The notes beneath the pieces are model-generated. The model did no database searches. It worked only from the letters and a program-made list of their open reading frames with translations, and was not told where the DNA came from. 64,000 bases of DNA from Streptomyces sp. NBC_00572 (GTDB taxonomy: Bacteria > Actinomycetota > Actinomycetes > Streptomycetales > Streptomycetaceae): positions 248,001 to 312,000 of the forward strand of contig NZ_JAPENX010000001.1 of NCBI RefSeq assembly GCF_026341815.1, written 5' to 3'. This document shows, in pieces, positions 47,417 through 57,603 of this stretch (positions within the stretch are counted from its first letter, which is position 1; the number at the start of each line of letters is the position of its first letter). The translations under genes were made by a program, and so were the position numbers.

Positions 47417-47445
47417 GGGCTCCGCACGTTTGACGTGCGGAGCCC
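47417..47445 (-). terminator. Hairpin terminator after pafA
   Basis: GGGCTCCGCACGT (47417-47429) and ACGTGCGGAGCCC (47433-47445) form a perfect 13-bp stem with a 3-nt loop, 20 nt after the pafA stop codon. Confidence 0.85.
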
Positions 47446-47464
47446 CATGACCGGTATGACCTGC

Positions 47465-48826
47465 TTACATTCCCGCGATCAGCTTTTCGACCCGGTCGTC
47501 GACGGAGCGGAACGGGTCCTTGCACAACACCGTGCGCTGTGCCTGGTCGTTCAGCTTGAGGTGGACCCAGTCGACGGTGAAGTCCCGCCGCTGCTCCTGG
47601 GCGCGGCGGATGAAGTCGCCGCGGAGCCGGGCCCGAGTGGTCTGCGGGGGCACCGACTTGCCCTCGAAGATCTTCATGTCGTTGCAGATCCGGGCCGCCT
47701 GGCCGTTCTTCTGCAGCAGGTAGTAGAGCCCACGCCGGCGGTGGATGTCGTGGTAGGCGAGGTCTATCTGCGCGACCCTCGGGTTCGACATGGTCATGTT
47801 GTGCTTGGCCCGGTAGCGCTCGATGAGCCGGTGCTTCATGACCCAGTCGATCTCGGTCTCGATCTTGTCGAGCCGCTCGCTCTCGATCGCGTCGAGCGTA
47901 CGGCCCCACAGCTCCAGGACCTGGGCGACGGTGCCGGACCGGATCCCGCGGCGGTCGACGAAGTCGACGGCCTTCTCGTAGTACTCGCGCTGGACCTCCA
48001 GGGCGGACGCCTCGCGGCCGCTGGCGAGCCGGACCTTGCGCTGGCCGGTGATGTCGTGGCTGACCTCGCGGATGGCCCGGATCGGGTTCTCCAGGGTCAG
48101 GTCGCGCATCACCGTGCCGGCCTCGATCATGCGGAGCACCAGGTCGGTGGCGCCGACCTTGAGCAGCATGGTCGTCTCGGACATGTTCGAGTCGCCGACG
48201 ATGACGTGCAGCCGGCGGTAGCGCTCGGCGTCCGCGTGCGGCTCGTCCCGGGTGTTGATGATGGGGCGCGAGCGGGTGGTCGCGGAGCTGACGCCCTCCC
48301 AGATGTGCTCGGCGCGCTGGGAGACGCAGAACACCGCGCCCCGCGGGGTCTGGAGGACCTTTCCCGCGCCGCAGATGAGCTGGCGGGTGACCAGGAACGG
48401 AATGAGGATGTCCGCGAGCCGGGAGAACTCTCCGTGCCGGGCGACGAGATAGTTCTCGTGGCAGCCGTAGGAGTTTCCGGCCGAGTCCGTGTTGTTCTTG
48501 AAGAGGTAGACGTCGCCCGCGATTCCCTCCTCGTGCAGGCGGCGTTCGGCGTCGACGAGAAGGCCCTCGAGAATGCGCTCACCGGCCTTGTCGTGGGTGA
48601 CCAGTTCGGTCACGTCGTCGCATTCCGGTGTGGCGTATTCCGGATGCGATCCCACGTCCAGGTACAGGCGGGCGCCGTTCCGCAGGAAGACATTGCTGCT
48701 GCGGCCCCATGACACGACACGGCGGAAGAGGTAGCGCGCCACTTCGTCAGGGGACAGTCGGCGCTGTCCCCTGAACGTGCACGTGACGCCGTACTCGTTC
48801 TCCAGCCCGAAAATGCGGCGGTCCAT
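47465..48826 (-). CDS. pafA: Pup--protein ligase PafA
   Basis: Joins the C-terminal glutamate of Pup to lysines of target proteins using ATP. 453 aa, glutamine-synthetase-like fold. [16 protein letters not shown] opens the active-site cradle; [38 protein letters not shown] and [16 protein letters not shown] follow. It lacks the loop insertion near residue 45 that marks Dop. ATG 48824-48826 has no ribosome site and follows TAATGT by 6 nt. First gene of its own transcript, upstream of the FKBP lipoprotein. Confidence 0.96.
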   Translation of the reverse strand: MDRRIFGLENEYGVTCTFRGQRRLSPDEVARYLFRRVVSWGRSSNVFLRNGARLYLDVGSHPEYATPECDDVTELVTHDKAGERILEGLLVDAERRLHEEGIAGDVYLFKNNTDSAGNSYGCHENYLVARHGEFSRLADILIPFLVTRQLICGAGKVLQTPRGAVFCVSQRAEHIWEGVSSATTRSRPIINTRDEPHADAERYRRLHVIVGDSNMSETTMLLKVGATDLVLRMIEAGTVMRDLTLENPIRAIREVSHDITGQRKVRLASGREASALEVQREYYEKAVDFVDRRGIRSGTVAQVLELWGRTLDAIESERLDKIETEIDWVMKHRLIERYRAKHNMTMSNPRVAQIDLAYHDIHRRRGLYYLLQKNGQAARICNDMKIFEGKSVPPQTTRARLRGDFIRRAQEQRRDFTVDWVHLKLNDQAQRTVLCKDPFRSVDDRVEKLIAGM

Positions 48827-48832
48827 GTCTGA

Positions 48833-48838
48833 ACATTA
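48833..48838 (-). promoter_or_regulatory. -10 element for a leaderless pafA mRNA
   Basis: Minus-strand TAATGT ends 6 nt before the pafA ATG. GTTTCA lies 17 bp further upstream as a poor -35. Confidence 0.5.
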
Positions 48839-48895
48839 CGCCTGACGGCCTGTGCTGAAACCGGGTTGGACGTTCCCGTTTCGATCATTTTCCGA

Positions 48896-50176
48896 TCAGT
48901 GCGTGTTCTTTTCGCTGTGTACGGAGGTGGGGGCGCCTGCTCCGACGGCGTGTCGCGGCTCGGTCCCGGGGGTTTCCGGGGCGGCGGGCGCGGCGAGGAC
49001 GCGGCCGGTGGCGAGCAGGACGAGGAGGGCGACCAGGCCGCCCACCCCGGCGACGGCGAATCCCGCGACCGTCCCGGCGAGTTCGACGGCGGGTCCGGCC
49101 ACGGCGGAGCCGAGGGCCGAGCCGACACCGAAGGTGGTGACGAGCCAGGAGAAGGCCTCGGTGACCGTGCCGCGCGGCGCGTGCCGGTCCACGACGATGA
49201 ACGCGCAGGCGAGGACGGGCGCCAGGAAGAGCCCGGAGAGGGCCGCGAGGCCGGTCATGGCGACGGGGCCGGGCGTGAGCACCAGCGGCAGGTAGCAGAC
49301 CGCGAGCAGCAGCACGAGGACGCGCAGCCGCCGCTCGGGCGGTCCGGACCACCGGCGGGCGCCGTAGGTGACGCCGCCGAGGAGGGCGCCGAGGCCGAGC
49401 GCGGCCATCAGCCAGCCGTAGACGGACGGGTTGCCGCGGTCGTCGGCGTACGCGACGGCGGCGACGGTGATGGAGCCGAGCGCGAGGCCGACGAAGAAGA
49501 ACGAGCCGAGGAGGGCGAGGAGCCCGGGTGAGCGCAGGGCGCCCAGCCAGTGGGCCTCACGGGGCGCGGAGCGCCAGGTCCGGGAGGGCTCGGAGAGGAC
49601 GACGGCGAGGGCGCCGAGGACGCCGAGGACGTTGATGACCAGGAGGGCCGCGGCGGGCGACCGGAGGGAGACGAGCAGGGTCAGCAGCAGCGGGCCGACG
49701 GTGAACATGACCTCCTGCGCGACCGCGTCCATGGCGTACGCCCGGTGGACCCGGTCCTCGCTGCCCAGGACGCTCGGCCACAGGGCGCGGAGGCCGCCCT
49801 CCAGGGGCGGCGTGAAGAGCCCGGCGACGACCACGGCCGCGTAGGCGAGGCCGAGGTGGCCGATGCCGGTGAGGGCGAGCAGGGCCATGCCGAGGGCGGA
49901 GAGGACCGCGGCGGGCAGCTGGACCCGGGGCTGGCCCTTGAGGTCGACGGCTCGGCCGAGGAGGGGCTGGCCGACGGCGGTGGCGACGCCGTAGGCGGCG
50001 ATGAGGCCGCCGGCCAGGGTGTAGCTGCCGCCCTGGTCGCGGACGAAGAGGGTGATGGCGATGGGACCGACGCCGTTGGGCAGGCGCCCCACGAGGGTGC
50101 CGGCGAGCAGCCGGGCGGCGTGCGGCGCCCGGAGTATGTCGAGATAGCCGCCTCGTGCCGGGGCCTCGGTGGCCAT
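48896..50176 (-). CDS. MFS transporter
   Basis: A 426-residue major facilitator with about 12 helices in two halves. N-terminal TLVGRLPNGVGPIAITLFV and AVDLKGQPRVQL (loop 2-3) suggest the drug/sugar exporter-like group; GGLRALWPSVLG and VAQEVMFTVGPLL follow. The substrate is unknown. ATG 50174-50176 after GGGGAG. Divergent from a LacI-type regulator, so it is probably the regulated gene. The pair interrupts the Pup genes (pafA on one side, prcA on the other), an arrangement seen in other streptomycetes. Confidence 0.87.
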   Translation of the reverse strand: MATEAPARGGYLDILRAPHAARLLAGTLVGRLPNGVGPIAITLFVRDQGGSYTLAGGLIAAYGVATAVGQPLLGRAVDLKGQPRVQLPAAVLSALGMALLALTGIGHLGLAYAAVVVAGLFTPPLEGGLRALWPSVLGSEDRVHRAYAMDAVAQEVMFTVGPLLLTLLVSLRSPAAALLVINVLGVLGALAVVLSEPSRTWRSAPREAHWLGALRSPGLLALLGSFFFVGLALGSITVAAVAYADDRGNPSVYGWLMAALGLGALLGGVTYGARRWSGPPERRLRVLVLLLAVCYLPLVLTPGPVAMTGLAALSGLFLAPVLACAFIVVDRHAPRGTVTEAFSWLVTTFGVGSALGSAVAGPAVELAGTVAGFAVAGVGGLVALLVLLATGRVLAAPAAPETPGTEPRHAVGAGAPTSVHSEKNTH

Positions 50177-50211
50177 GTGGTCTCCCCTCGCCTCGGAGCG
50201 CCCCGAGGTTT

Positions 50212-50238
50212 TACGTATAACTTCCGTGGTCATACGTA
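50212..50238. promoter_or_regulatory. Inverted repeat between MFS and LacI genes
   Basis: TACGTAT (50212-50218) and ATACGTA (50232-50238) are perfect inverted arms separated by 13 bp. They are AT-rich compared with their surroundings and lie 36 bp upstream of the MFS start. They are the likely operator for the divergent LacI-family regulator. Confidence 0.6.
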
Positions 50239-50310
50239 CCATGTCAGCTGTATCCCGGTCCACCCCGCGTACAGTGACCGGCTCGTGGACCGCCCGACGC
50301 GGAGGCTTGT

Positions 50311-51336
50311 GTGCAGACCCCGGAGCCGCTCGGCGGCACCCGCCCCACCAGCCGGGACGTCGCCCGGACCGCCGGCGTCTCCCAGGCCACGGTCTCCCTC
50401 GTCCTCGGCGACAAATGGCGCGGCCGTGTGTCGGAACGCACGGCCGGGACCGTGCGGGAGGCCGCCCGGGCCCTCGGCTACCGGCCCAACCTCGCCGCCC
50501 GCAACCTCCGCCTCGGCCGCACCCGGACCGCGCTCCTGGTCGTCCCGGCCCTGACGAACGAGTTCTTCGCCCGGGTCTACACGGGCGCGGCCACCGTCGC
50601 CGCCCGGCACGGCTTCGGCGTCGTGCTGTACCCCTCCCCCGACGGCGTCGGCCCCGCCCGGGACCCCTTCGCCTCGGCCCGCGCCGCCCTCGACGGCGTC
50701 ATCGCCTCCTCGATGGCCTCCGACGCCCTCAGCGCCTTCCGGGGCACCGACCTGCCCCTGGTGATGCTCGACAGCGACCCGGCGGACAACGGGGCCGCCG
50801 CCCACGTCAACCTCGACATCGCGGACGGCATGCGCCAGGTCACCGGGCACCTGCTCGCCCTCGGCCACCGGCGCTTCGTCCACCTCGCGTCGGCCGTGCC
50901 CTCCTGGACCTTCGACGTCCGGGCCGCCGCGCTCGCCGAGTGCCTCGCCGGGGTCTCCGTACGGACCGTCCGGGCACCCCTGGACGTGCACGGCGCCATG
51001 GCCGCCACCGAGCGCGCCCTCGCCGCACCCGGCCCGCGCCCCACCGCCATCGTCTGCGACGACGACATCCTGGCGGCCGGCGCCTGCAAGGCCCTGCGGC
51101 GCATCGGGCTGCGGGTCCCCGAGGACGTCTCGGTCACCGGCTTCGACGACCTGGCGCTCGCCACCGCCGTCGAACCCGAGCTGACCACCGTCGCGCTGCC
51201 CGCCGAGCGCATCGGGGAACGGGGCATGGAGGCCCTCCTCGCCGTTCTGACGGGCGAACCCGGGCGTCCGGACCAACTCCCCGTCACCCTGGTCGAACGC
51301 GGCTCCTCGGGCCCGGCACCGGCCTCGGACGACTGA
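50311..51336 (+). CDS. LacI family transcriptional regulator
   Basis: A 341-residue repressor. HTH plus hinge at the N terminus: TSRDVARTAGVSQATVSLVL and AARALGYRPNLAARNL. The sugar-binding-like core follows (TALLVVPALTNEFFARVYTG, DGVIASSMASDAL, DLPLVMLDSDP, VHLASAVPSWTF, SVTGFDDLALATAVEPELTT). GTG start 50311, four nt after GGAGG. TACAGT (50270-50275) is a possible -10. Presumed to repress the divergent MFS gene; the inducer is unknown. Confidence 0.92.
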   Translation: MQTPEPLGGTRPTSRDVARTAGVSQATVSLVLGDKWRGRVSERTAGTVREAARALGYRPNLAARNLRLGRTRTALLVVPALTNEFFARVYTGAATVAARHGFGVVLYPSPDGVGPARDPFASARAALDGVIASSMASDALSAFRGTDLPLVMLDSDPADNGAAAHVNLDIADGMRQVTGHLLALGHRRFVHLASAVPSWTFDVRAAALAECLAGVSVRTVRAPLDVHGAMAATERALAAPGPRPTAIVCDDDILAAGACKALRRIGLRVPEDVSVTGFDDLALATAVEPELTTVALPAERIGERGMEALLAVLTGEPGRPDQLPVTLVERGSSGPAPASDD

Positions 51337-51350
51337 GCCGCCGGAAACGG

Positions 51351-51390
51351 CTCAGGGCCCCGGTGCGCCGAAGCGCACCGGGGCCCTGAG
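51351..51390. terminator. Perfect 18-bp bidirectional terminator
   Basis: CTCAGGGCCCCGGTGCGC (51351-51368) and its complement (51373-51390) flank a CGAA tetraloop. It sits between the convergent LacI and prcA genes and can stop both. An overlapping hairpin, TGAGCCG/CGGCTCA (51334-51340/51348-51354), could compete with its left arm. Confidence 0.9.
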
Positions 51391-51403
51391 GCGGAATCGG
51401 GGA

Positions 51404-52156
51404 CTACTCCTCGGGAGCCTCGTCCGAGGGCTCGTCCGTCTTCGCGACCGCCGCGTTGTCCGCCTGCAGGAGACGCGACAGCTGACGGCCGATGATCCGC
51501 TTGAACTTGCGCTGCTGCGGGCGCGTACGGTCCAGGACCGCCACCTCCAGGCGCTCCGCGGGGATCTCCCGCTCGCTGCCGTTGGTGTCCCGCGACAGGG
51601 CCTGTACGGCCAGCTTCAGCGCCTCGGCGAGGGACATGCCGTCGCGGTGCCGCTGGTCGAGGAAGGTACTGATCTGCTCCGCGTTCCCGCCCACCGCGAC
51701 CGAGCCGTGCTCGTCCACGATCGAGCCGTCGTGCGGCAGCCGGTAGATCTGGTCGCCCGACGGCTCGGTGCCGACCTCGGCGACGACCAGCTCCACCTCG
51801 TACGGCTTCTCCCCCGCGCTGGAGAAGATCGTGCCCAGCGTCTGGGCGTACACGTTGGCCAGGCCGCGCGCGGTGACGTCGTCCCGGTCGTAGGTGTAGC
51901 CCCGCAGGTCGGCGTAGCGCACACCGCCGATGCGGAGGTTCTCGTACTCGTTGTACTTGCCGGCGGCCGCGAAGCCGATCCGGTCGTAGATCTCGCTGAA
52001 CTTGTGCAGTGCGCGCGACGGGTTCTCGCCGACGAAGACGATTCCGTCGGTGTACTGGAGGACGACAAGGCTGCGGCCTCGGGCGATGCCCTTGCGGGCG
52101 TACTCCGCCCGGTCGGCCATGGCCTGCTGGGGTGAGACGTAGAACGGAGTGGACAC
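51404..52156 (-). CDS. prcA: 20S proteasome alpha subunit
   Basis: Forms the outer heptameric rings and gate of the 20S proteasome, and docks the Mpa ATPase. 250 aa. The gating N terminus [20 protein letters not shown] and core [38 protein letters not shown] are typical. The acidic C-terminal tail (about 225-250, [12 protein letters not shown]) is disordered. GTG start 52154-52156. Downstream of prcB by 46 bp, same operon. Confidence 0.97.
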   Translation of the reverse strand: MSTPFYVSPQQAMADRAEYARKGIARGRSLVVLQYTDGIVFVGENPSRALHKFSEIYDRIGFAAAGKYNEYENLRIGGVRYADLRGYTYDRDDVTARGLANVYAQTLGTIFSSAGEKPYEVELVVAEVGTEPSGDQIYRLPHDGSIVDEHGSVAVGGNAEQISTFLDQRHRDGMSLAEALKLAVQALSRDTNGSEREIPAERLEVAVLDRTRPQQRKFKRIIGRQLSRLLQADNAAVAKTDEPSDEAPEE

Positions 52157-52202
52157 CGGCGGTCCGTCCCTTTCTTCTGGGCTTCAGTCGGGCGACGAGT
52201 GG

Positions 52203-53042
52203 TCAGAGCAGGGCGGCGCGGGGCCCGTCGGGCTCCTCGAGACGCCTCTCGGTGACCGCCCGGGCCAGCGCGGAGGACTCGTCCTCCGTGAGCCTGCGGT
52301 AGCCCTCGTCCGTGATGACCGTGACGATCGGGAAGATCCGGCGCGCCATGTCCGGACCGCCGGTCGCCGAGTCGTCGTCCGCCGCGTCGTAGAGCGCCTG
52401 CACGACCAGCGTGGTGGCCTGCGGCTCGGTCAGATCGGCACGGTAGAGCTTCTTCATCGAGCCGCGCGCGAAGATCGAGCCGGAGCCGGTGGCGGCGTAC
52501 CCGTGCTCCTCCGAGCGGCCGCCGGTCACGTCGTAGGAGAAGATCCGGCCCTTCTCCTTGCCCTCGTCCCAGCCCGCGAAGAGCGGCACGACGGCGAGAC
52601 CCTGCATGGCCATGCCGAGGTTGCCGCGGATCATGGTGGAGAGACGGTTCGCCTTGCCCTCCAGGGAGAGGGTGACGCCCTCCACCTTCTCGAAGTGCTC
52701 CAGCTCCAGCTGGAAGAGCTTGACCATCTCCACGGCGAGTCCGGCGGTGCCGGCGATGCCGACGGCGGAGTACTCGTCCGCGGGGAAGACCTTCTCGATG
52801 TCCCGCTGCGCGATCATGTTGCCCATGGTGGCCCGCCGGTCACCGGCGAGCACGACCCCACCGGGGAACGTGGCCGCCACGATGGTCGTCCCGTGCGGGG
52901 CCTCGACGATCCCCTCGGGCAGCTTTCGCCCGCCCGGCAGCAGATCCGGCGAGTGGCTCGCCAGGAAGTCGATGAACGAGGACGAGCCCGGCGTCAGGAA
53001 GGCCGCCGGTAGACGCCCGGTGCTACGAGGGTTGGCTTCCAC
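52203..53042 (-). CDS. prcB: 20S proteasome beta subunit
   Basis: The catalytic subunit, 279 aa including a propeptide of 51 residues (ending IVEAPHG) that is removed to expose Thr52 of [20 protein letters not shown]. Thr52, Asp68-like in AGDRRAT and the lysine-region residues form the active site. GTG 53040-53042 follows GGAAGGA; homology starts at [20 protein letters not shown]. Upstream of prcA and after pup (161-bp gap). Confidence 0.96.
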   Translation of the reverse strand: MEANPRSTGRLPAAFLTPGSSSFIDFLASHSPDLLPGGRKLPEGIVEAPHGTTIVAATFPGGVVLAGDRRATMGNMIAQRDIEKVFPADEYSAVGIAGTAGLAVEMVKLFQLELEHFEKVEGVTLSLEGKANRLSTMIRGNLGMAMQGLAVVPLFAGWDEGKEKGRIFSYDVTGGRSEEHGYAATGSGSIFARGSMKKLYRADLTEPQATTLVVQALYDAADDDSATGGPDMARRIFPIVTVITDEGYRRLTEDESSALARAVTERRLEEPDGPRAALL

Positions 53043-53202
53043 GCGATTCCTTCCGGGTGGGAGAGTCGGCCCGCCGTGGGAAGCGCCGGCCGATCTTGCT
53101 TGCTGTGCACGGACCTTACCCGTGCCACCGCTTGTCATCCGTCCCCGGGCCCACGGCTTTCGCCGGGGCTCCGGGGACGGAGACGACAGACGCGTGGGGC
53201 GA

Positions 53203-53415
53203 CTACTCGCCGCCCTTTTGCACAAATGACCGAACGAAGTCCTCGGCGTTCTCCTCAAGGACGTCGTCGATCTCGTCCAGGACGGAGTCCACGTCCTCGC
53301 TCAGCTTCTCCTGGCGCTCCTGGAGGTCTGAGCTCGCCTCCGTGGTGGTCTCCTCGACCTCCTCCGTGGAACGCGTCGCCTTCTGCTGTCCGCCGCCGGT
53401 GTCCTTGGTCGCCAT
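53203..53415 (-). CDS. pup: Prokaryotic ubiquitin-like protein Pup, ending in Glu
   Basis: A 70-residue disordered modifier. [20 protein letters not shown] opens it, the coiled Mpa-binding helix [20 protein letters not shown] is in the middle, and [11 protein letters not shown] is the C terminus. The last codon is GAG (Glu), so the protein is ready for PafA without the Gln-to-Glu deamidation needed by mycobacterial Pup. ATG 53413-53415; an in-frame ATG three codons upstream is less likely. It precedes prcB and follows dop, all leftward. Confidence 0.97.
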   Translation of the reverse strand: MATKDTGGGQQKATRSTEEVEETTTEASSDLQERQEKLSEDVDSVLDEIDDVLEENAEDFVRSFVQKGGE

Positions 53416-53468
53416 ATCCCTCACCCCGCTCGAATCGGCCCGCTCGGTTGAGTCCGTACAAGATCAGA

Positions 53469-53493
53469 CCCTATAGGGCGGGTCCGATATCGG
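53469..53493. promoter_or_regulatory. Paired palindromes upstream of pup
   Basis: CCCTATAGGG (53469-53478) and CCGATATCGG (53484-53493) are perfect 10-bp palindromes whose centres are 15 bp apart, 55-80 bp before pup. Minus-strand TATAGG within the first could act as a -10. They may be a regulator site for pup-prcBA. Confidence 0.45.
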
Positions 53494-53574
53494 CCCCGCA
53501 GTTTCCACAACGTCCGAGCACTGTTTCCATGATTCCCAGCGCCGGAGCATTTCAGGCCCGTGTCGGGCCCCCGA

Positions 53575-55086
53575 TCAGCCGCCGGACAGCACCCGCACCA
53601 GTTCCTCGGCCGTGCGGCAGCGGTCCAGGAGCGACTTCACATGGGCCTTGGTGCCGCGCAGCGGCTCCATGGTCGGGACGCGCTGGAGCGAGTCCCTGCC
53701 CGGCAGGTCGAAGATCACCGAGTCCCAGGAGGCCGCCGCGACGTCGTCGGCGTACTGCTCCAGGCACCGGCCCCGGAAATAGGCCCTGGTGTCCTCGGGA
53801 GGCGCGGTCTCGGCCCGCTCCACCTCGGTCTCGTCCAGGAGCCGCTTCATGCGCCCACGGGCCACCAGACGGTTGTAGAGGCCCTTCTCGGGGCGTACGT
53901 CCGCGTACTGGAGGTCCACCAGGTGCAGGCGCGCGGCGTCCCAGTCCAGACCGTCCCGGCGCCGGTAGCCCTCCATGAGCTCCCGCTTGGCGATCCAGTC
54001 GAGCTCGCCGGCCAGGCTCATCGGGTCGTTCTCAAGCCGGTTGAGCGTGTCCTCCCAGCGGATCAGGACGTCCTTGGTCTGCTCGTCGGCGTCCGCCCCG
54101 TACCTCTCCTCCACGTACTTCCTGGCCAGCTCGAAGTACTCCATCTGAAGCTGCACCGCGGTGAGTGTCCGGCCGCTGCGGAGCGTGACCAGGTACTGGA
54201 GGGTCGGGTCGTGCGAGACCTGGTGGAGGGTGCGCACCGGCTGGTCGACGGCGAGGTCCACGGTGATGAACCCGTCCTCGATCATCGAGAGGACCAGGGC
54301 GGTGGTGCCCAGTTTGAGGTAGGTGGAGATCTCCGAGAGGTTCGCGTCGCCGATGATCACGTGCAGCCGGCGGTACCTCTCGGCGTCGGCGTGCGGCTCG
54401 TCCCGGGTGTTGATGATGGGCCGCTTGAGGGTGGTCTCCAGGCCGACCTCCACCTCGAAGTAGTCGGCGCGCTGGCTGATCTGGAAGCCGTTCTTCCGCC
54501 CGTCCTGGCCGATGCCGACCCGCCCCGCGCCGGTCACGACCTGACGGGAGACGAAGAAGGGGGTGAGGTGGCGCACGATGTCCGAGAAGGGGGTCTCCCG
54601 CTTCATCAGGTAGTTCTCGTGCGTGCCGTAGGACGCGCCCTTGTTGTCCGTGTTGTTCTTGTAGAGGTGGATCGGCTGGGCCCCGGGGAGCTGGGCGGCC
54701 CGCTCGGCGGCCTCCGCCATGATCCGCTCGCCGGCCTTGTCCCAGAGGACGGCGTCGAGCGGGTTGGTGACCTCGGGCGAGCTGTACTCGGGGTGCGCGT
54801 GGTCCACGTAGAGGCGGGCCCCGTTGGTGAGGATCACGTTGGCCAGGCCGATGTCCTCGTCGGTGAGCTGGCTGGAGTCTGCGGCCTCGCGGGCGAGGTC
54901 GAAGCCGCGGGCGTCCCGCAGCGGGTTCTCCTCCTCGAAGTCCCAGCGGGCGCGGCGCGCCCGGTGCATCGCCGCCGCGTAGGCGTTGACGATCTGGGAC
55001 GAGGTGAGCATGGCATTGGCGTTCGGGTGTCCCGGGACGGAGATCCCGTACTCCGTCTCGATGCCCATTACTCGCCGTACGGTCAT
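53575..55086 (-). CDS. dop: Depupylase/deamidase Dop
   Basis: Removes Pup from proteins; in species with Pup-Gln it also deamidates Pup. 503 aa, the same fold as Paf[55 protein letters not shown]. The Dop-specific N-terminal insertion is present (about residues 45-80, [20 protein letters not shown]). Because Pup here ends in Glu, depupylation should be its only job. ATG 55084-55086 after AGGAGGG; TAGGCT (55140-55145, minus strand) is a possible -10. Between mpa and pup. Confidence 0.96.
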   Translation of the reverse strand: MTVRRVMGIETEYGISVPGHPNANAMLTSSQIVNAYAAAMHRARRARWDFEEENPLRDARGFDLAREAADSSQLTDEDIGLANVILTNGARLYVDHAHPEYSSPEVTNPLDAVLWDKAGERIMAEAAERAAQLPGAQPIHLYKNNTDNKGASYGTHENYLMKRETPFSDIVRHLTPFFVSRQVVTGAGRVGIGQDGRKNGFQISQRADYFEVEVGLETTLKRPIINTRDEPHADAERYRRLHVIIGDANLSEISTYLKLGTTALVLSMIEDGFITVDLAVDQPVRTLHQVSHDPTLQYLVTLRSGRTLTAVQLQMEYFELARKYVEERYGADADEQTKDVLIRWEDTLNRLENDPMSLAGELDWIAKRELMEGYRRRDGLDWDAARLHLVDLQYADVRPEKGLYNRLVARGRMKRLLDETEVERAETAPPEDTRAYFRGRCLEQYADDVAAASWDSVIFDLPGRDSLQRVPTMEPLRGTKAHVKSLLDRCRTAEELVRVLSGG

Positions 55087-55220
55087 GCGGCCCTCCTTGC
55101 CCGGCGGCGCTCACTGTGCGCGACTCGGCGGTACCGATGAGCCTAGAGCGGCTCCGCGCTGGTGGGGAGATCAGTTGCGTATTTCCCTGTGATGCCGGGG
55201 GAAATGCTGGATGAATGCGT

Positions 55221-55257
55221 CGGCTGCGGATGCCCGGTTTCCGGACATCCGCAGCCG
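55221..55257 (-). terminator. Hairpin terminator after mpa
   Basis: CGGCTGCGGATG (55221-55232) pairs with CATCCGCAGCCG (55246-55257), with an inner CCGG/CCGG stem. It is just past the mpa stop codon, in front of dop. Confidence 0.85.
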
Positions 55258-55266
55258 GTGGGCGTT

Positions 55267-57033
55267 TTACAGGTACTGACCGGTATTGGCCACCGTGTCG
55301 ATGGAGCGTCCGGTGTCCGCGCCCTGCTTTCCGGTGACGAGCGTGCGGATGAACACGATCCGCTCGCCCTTCTTTCCGGAGATTCGGGCCCAGTCGTCGG
55401 GGTTGGTGGTGTTGGGCAGGTCCTCGTTCTCCTTGAACTCGTCCACGCACGCCTGGAGGAGGTGGGAGACCCGGATGCCCTTCTGGTTGTGGTCGAGGAA
55501 GGCCTTGATGGCCATCTTCTTGGCCCGGTCGACGATGTTCTGGATCATCGCGCCGGAGTTGAAGTCCTTGAAGTAGAGGACTTCCTTGTCGCCGTTGGCG
55601 TACGTGACTTCGAGGAAGCGGTTCTCCTCGGATTCGGCGTACATCTGCTCGACGACGGACTGGATCATTCCGTGGGCGGCGGCGGCCTTGGAGCCGCTGT
55701 GCTCGGAGATGTCGTCGGAGTGCAGCGGCAGGGTGGCGGTGAGGTACTTCGCGAAGATGTCCTTCGCGGCCTCGGCGTCCGGACGCTCGATCTTGATCTT
55801 GACGTCGAGTCGGCCGGGTCGCAGGATCGCGGGGTCGATCATGTCCTCGCGGTTGGAGGCGCCGATGACGATGACGTTCTCCAGGCCCTCCACACCGTCG
55901 ATCTCGGCGAGCAGCTGGGGGACGATGGTGTTCTCCACGTCCGAGCTGACACCGGAGCCGCGGGTGCGGAAGAGGGATTCCATCTCGTCGAAGAAGACGA
56001 TGACGGGGGTGCCCTCGCTCGCCTTCTCCCGGGCACGCTGGAAGACGAGGCGGATGTGCCGCTCGGTCTCACCGACGTACTTGTTGAGGAGCTCGGGGCC
56101 CTTGATGTTGAGGAAGTAGGACTTCCCCGCGGGCTGGCCGGTCACCTCGGCGACCTTCTTGGCCAGGGAGTTGGCCACGGCCTTCGCGATCAGCGTCTTG
56201 CCGCAGCCCGGCGGCCCGTAGAGCAGGATGCCCTTGGGCGGCCGCAGTTCGTGCTCCTTGAAGAGGTCCGGGTAGAGGTACGGAAGCTCGACCGCGTCGC
56301 GGATCAGCTCGATCTGGTTGCCCAGACCGCCGATCTTCGTGTAGTCGACGTCCGGGACCTCTTCAAGAACGAGCTCTTCGACCTCGCTCTTGGGGACCAC
56401 TTCGTAGACGTAGCCGGACCTGGAGTCGAGCAGCAGGGCGTCGCCGGGGCGGATGGTCACGTCCAGCAGAGGCTCGGCGAGCCTCACCACCCGCTCCTCG
56501 TCGGTGTGCCCGACCACCAGGGCGCGCTCGCCGTCCTCGAGGATCTCCTTGAGGGTGACGATGTCCCCGGCGCGCTCGTACTCCATGGCCTCGACCACGT
56601 TGAGCGCTTCGTTGAGCATGACTTCCTGGCCGCGCTTGAGCTCTTCGAGCTCGATGCTCGGGCTGACGTTCACCCGGAGCTTGCGGCCCCCGGTGAAGAT
56701 GTCGCACGTGCCGTCCTCGTTGGCCTGCAGGAAGACACCGAAGCCGGCCGGCGGCTGTGCGAGCCGGTCGACCTCCTCCTTGAGTGCCACGATCTGGTCG
56801 CGGGCTTCACGGAGCGTGTTCGCCAGTCGTTCGTTCTGGGTGGACACGCCGGCCAGGTTGGTCTGCAGCTCGACGATCCGCTCTTCGAGAATCCTCGTGT
56901 GTCGCGGAGAGTCGGCGAGCTTGCGGCGCAGGACGGCGATTTCCTGCTCGAGATAGGCAACCTGACCGGCGGGGTCTTCAGACCCCCGCCCCGGCCGGAT
57001 GCCGCGGTTGATGTCGTCGTCGTGGGCTGCCAC
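55267..57033 (-). CDS. mpa: Proteasomal AAA ATPase Mpa/ARC
   Basis: The hexameric ring ATPase (588 aa) that recognises pupylated proteins, unfolds them and feeds the 20S proteasome. The N-terminal coiled coil (about 25-90, [20 protein letters not shown]) binds Pup. Tandem OB folds follow (about 95-235), then the AAA domain: Walker [18 protein letters not shown], Walker [18 protein letters not shown], sensor [19 protein letters not shown]. The C-terminal GQYL, with penultimate Tyr, is the proteasome-gate-opening tail. GTG 57031-57033 after GGAGGAGG. Called arc in Streptomyces and Rhodococcus. Confidence 0.97.
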   Translation of the reverse strand: MAAHDDDINRGIRPGRGSEDPAGQVAYLEQEIAVLRRKLADSPRHTRILEERIVELQTNLAGVSTQNERLANTLREARDQIVALKEEVDRLAQPPAGFGVFLQANEDGTCDIFTGGRKLRVNVSPSIELEELKRGQEVMLNEALNVVEAMEYERAGDIVTLKEILEDGERALVVGHTDEERVVRLAEPLLDVTIRPGDALLLDSRSGYVYEVVPKSEVEELVLEEVPDVDYTKIGGLGNQIELIRDAVELPYLYPDLFKEHELRPPKGILLYGPPGCGKTLIAKAVANSLAKKVAEVTGQPAGKSYFLNIKGPELLNKYVGETERHIRLVFQRAREKASEGTPVIVFFDEMESLFRTRGSGVSSDVENTIVPQLLAEIDGVEGLENVIVIGASNREDMIDPAILRPGRLDVKIKIERPDAEAAKDIFAKYLTATLPLHSDDISEHSGSKAAAAHGMIQSVVEQMYAESEENRFLEVTYANGDKEVLYFKDFNSGAMIQNIVDRAKKMAIKAFLDHNQKGIRVSHLLQACVDEFKENEDLPNTTNPDDWARISGKKGERIVFIRTLVTGKQGADTGRSIDTVANTGQYL

Positions 57034-57148
57034 GGTCCTCACCTCCTCCAAGGGGAGCTGGACGCTTCCTGACCCTACCTGCGTGGGTGGTGATTGAAAC
57101 CCCTAGATCAAAAAGACTCCGAGGTGTGTCCGATCTTCACCCTTGCGC

Positions 57149-57168
57149 TTCCCCTGTCGACAGGGGAA
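57149..57168. promoter_or_regulatory. 20-bp perfect palindrome upstream of the ferredoxin gene
   Basis: TTCCCCTGTCGACAGGGGAA is perfectly self-complementary. Ten bp downstream another inverted repeat, CTTTCA/TGAAAG (57177-57182/57188-57193), lies just before TATCGT (57204-57209), a possible -10. The spacer between mpa and the ferredoxin gene (254 bp) holds no gene. The two dyads look like regulator sites. Confidence 0.6.
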
Positions 57169-57287
57169 TACCCACCCTTTCACTGCTTGAAAGCGGGCGG
57201 TTGTATCGTCGTCATGGGTCAACACCCGTCAGAGGTGGCCCGACTTACCCGCGAGAAGCGATACGAGAAGCAGAAACGGCAGGAGAT

Positions 57288-57599
57288 ATGACCGTGCAGC
57301 ACGAGGCTCCGTCCACGGGCGCCGCAGAGGCGCTGGAGGTCTGGATCGACCAGGACCTGTGCACCGGGGACGGGATCTGTGCGCAGTACGCTCCCGAGGT
57401 CTTCGAGCTGGACATCGACGGGCTCGCGTACGTGAAGAGCACCGACGACGAGCTTCTTCAGGACGCCGGTGCCACGACGCCGGTCCCGCTGACGCTGCTC
57501 CAGGACGTGGTGGACTCGGCGAAGGAGTGCCCGGGCGACTGCATCCACGTGCGCCGGGTCATGGACAAGGTCGAGGTGTACGGCCCCGACGCGGAGTGA
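57288..57599 (+). CDS. Small ferredoxin
   Basis: A 103-residue electron carrier, probably 3Fe-4S. Cluster ligands are in DLCTGDGICAQYAPEVFELD (two Cys, five apart) and KECPGDCIHV. Ferredoxins of this type feed P450s and other oxygenases in actinomycetes. The first 18 or so residues are a polar extension (TVQHEAPSTGAAEAL). ATG at 57288 with AGGAG only 2 nt away, an unusually short spacing. Divergent from mpa and behind paired palindromes. Confidence 0.88.
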   Translation: MTVQHEAPSTGAAEALEVWIDQDLCTGDGICAQYAPEVFELDIDGLAYVKSTDDELLQDAGATTPVPLTLLQDVVDSAKECPGDCIHVRRVMDKVEVYGPDAE

Positions 57600-57603
57600 C
57601 GGT

